The notes under the pieces: generated by a model
Told to the model about the DNA's origin: nothing
The model's input: the letters and a program-made list of their open reading frames with translations, nothing else
Database searches by the model: none
Made by a program: the position numbers and the translations under genes
From: Halovivax sp.
Lineage (GTDB): Archaea; Halobacteriota; Halobacteria; Halobacteriales; Natrialbaceae
Direction: 5' to 3'
Length of the DNA stretch: 5,781 bases
Assembly (NCBI GenBank): GCA_007135505.1
Contig: SLIS01000280.1
Location: 1-5,781, forward strand
Shown here: positions 5,542 to 5,781 of the stretch, piece after piece
Position numbering within the stretch: the stretch's first letter is position 1
Layout of the letters: every line of letters begins with the position of its first letter

Positions 5542-5781
5542 ATGCAGGATGTCTTCATCGTCGACGCCGTTCGAACGCCCTTCGGGAAGCGAAACGGGGC
5601 GCTCGAGGAACTGCACGCGCAGGATCTGGCTGCGAAACCCCTCGAGGCCCTGGAGGCCCGCACCGACTTCACCGAGAGCGGGTATCCCGAGGACGTCATC
5701 TACGGCTGCGTCACGCCCATCGGCCAGCAGCTGCGATGGGCTGTCGCCGTCACGACCGAGGTAGCCGTGCAGCTGCGCTGC
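5542..5781 (+). CDS. Thiolase (acetyl-CoA acetyltransferase family), N-terminal part
   Basis: Eighty codons are visible before the window ends. MQDVFIVDAVRTPFGKRNGA (1-20), HAQDLAA (25-31) and DVIYGCVTPIG (51-61) are characteristic of the thiolase N-terminal domain. Thiolases join or cleave acyl-CoA and acetyl-CoA in the cytosol, in beta-oxidation, PHA synthesis or the start of the mevalonate route; the visible part does not separate these. The catalytic cysteine region, expected near residue 90, is at or beyond the edge. From about residue 64 (position 5731) the sequence no longer follows the usual GEQGLN-type continuation, although VQLRC at the very end recalls the VQLNRxC motif in shortened form. 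This may be a divergent paralogue, an indel, or poor sequence at a contig end. The start at 5542 is fixed by homology and by the TATA spacing. Confidence 0.85.
   Translation, partial: MQDVFIVDAVRTPFGKRNGALEELHAQDLAAKPLEALEARTDFTESGYPEDVIYGCVTPIGQQLRWAVAVTTEVAVQLRC

Noticed and set aside
5568..5577. Palindrome CGTTCGAACG at the thiolase start
   Set aside because: It arises from the conserved AVRTP codons and lies within the coding region.

Overview
The window reads as a haloarchaeal chromosome segment. The genes are GC-rich with acidic, Asp/Glu/Ala/Val-rich products. Two promoters place a TATA-like box about 25-30 nt before the ATG, which suggests leaderless transcripts. The recognisable proteins (a short archaeal-type PRPP synthetase, a Tat-type signal peptide, a thiolase start) fit Halobacteria. 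The genus cannot be named from the sequence.

Layout. Positions 1-156 hold no gene I can support, only the upstream region of prs. Positions 157-1017 (+) are a complete ribose-phosphate diphosphokinase. Positions 1018-1352 are a gene-poor spacer whose right half turns sharply AT-rich. It carries three copies of the 8-mer TACGATAA, spaced close to whole helical turns, plus two inverted repeats, and ends in a strong TATA-like promoter. Positions 1353-2549 (+) encode an exported cysteine-peptidase-like protein of the C39-like/papain-fold type, with a Tat-like signal and an N-terminal region resembling a prodomain. A 32-bp gap with a good Shine-Dalgarno follows, then 2582-3025 (+), a small four-helix membrane protein. 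These two genes look like one transcription unit, and their base and codon use is less GC-rich than their neighbours', so the pair is probably an accessory cassette.

Converging on it with only 14 bp between stop codons is 3040-5157 (-). This is a secreted, membrane-anchored zinc metallopeptidase with HEYVH and a downstream EGQADY, most like the M61/M1 gluzincin group, with two CARDB-like beta domains and a C-terminal transmembrane anchor. Positions 5158-5541 are a divergent spacer holding a perfect 21-bp tandem duplication, a third copy of its GGACGTCCA core, and a 22-bp near-perfect palindrome abutting a TATA-like box. At 5542 (+) a thiolase (acetyl-CoA acetyltransferase family) begins and runs off the window.

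prs and the thiolase are core metabolism and have no obvious link to the two extracellular peptidases between them. The part most worth following is the peptidase plus four-helix membrane protein pair behind its repeat-rich promoter: a plausible but unproven exported effector/processing enzyme with a membrane partner.
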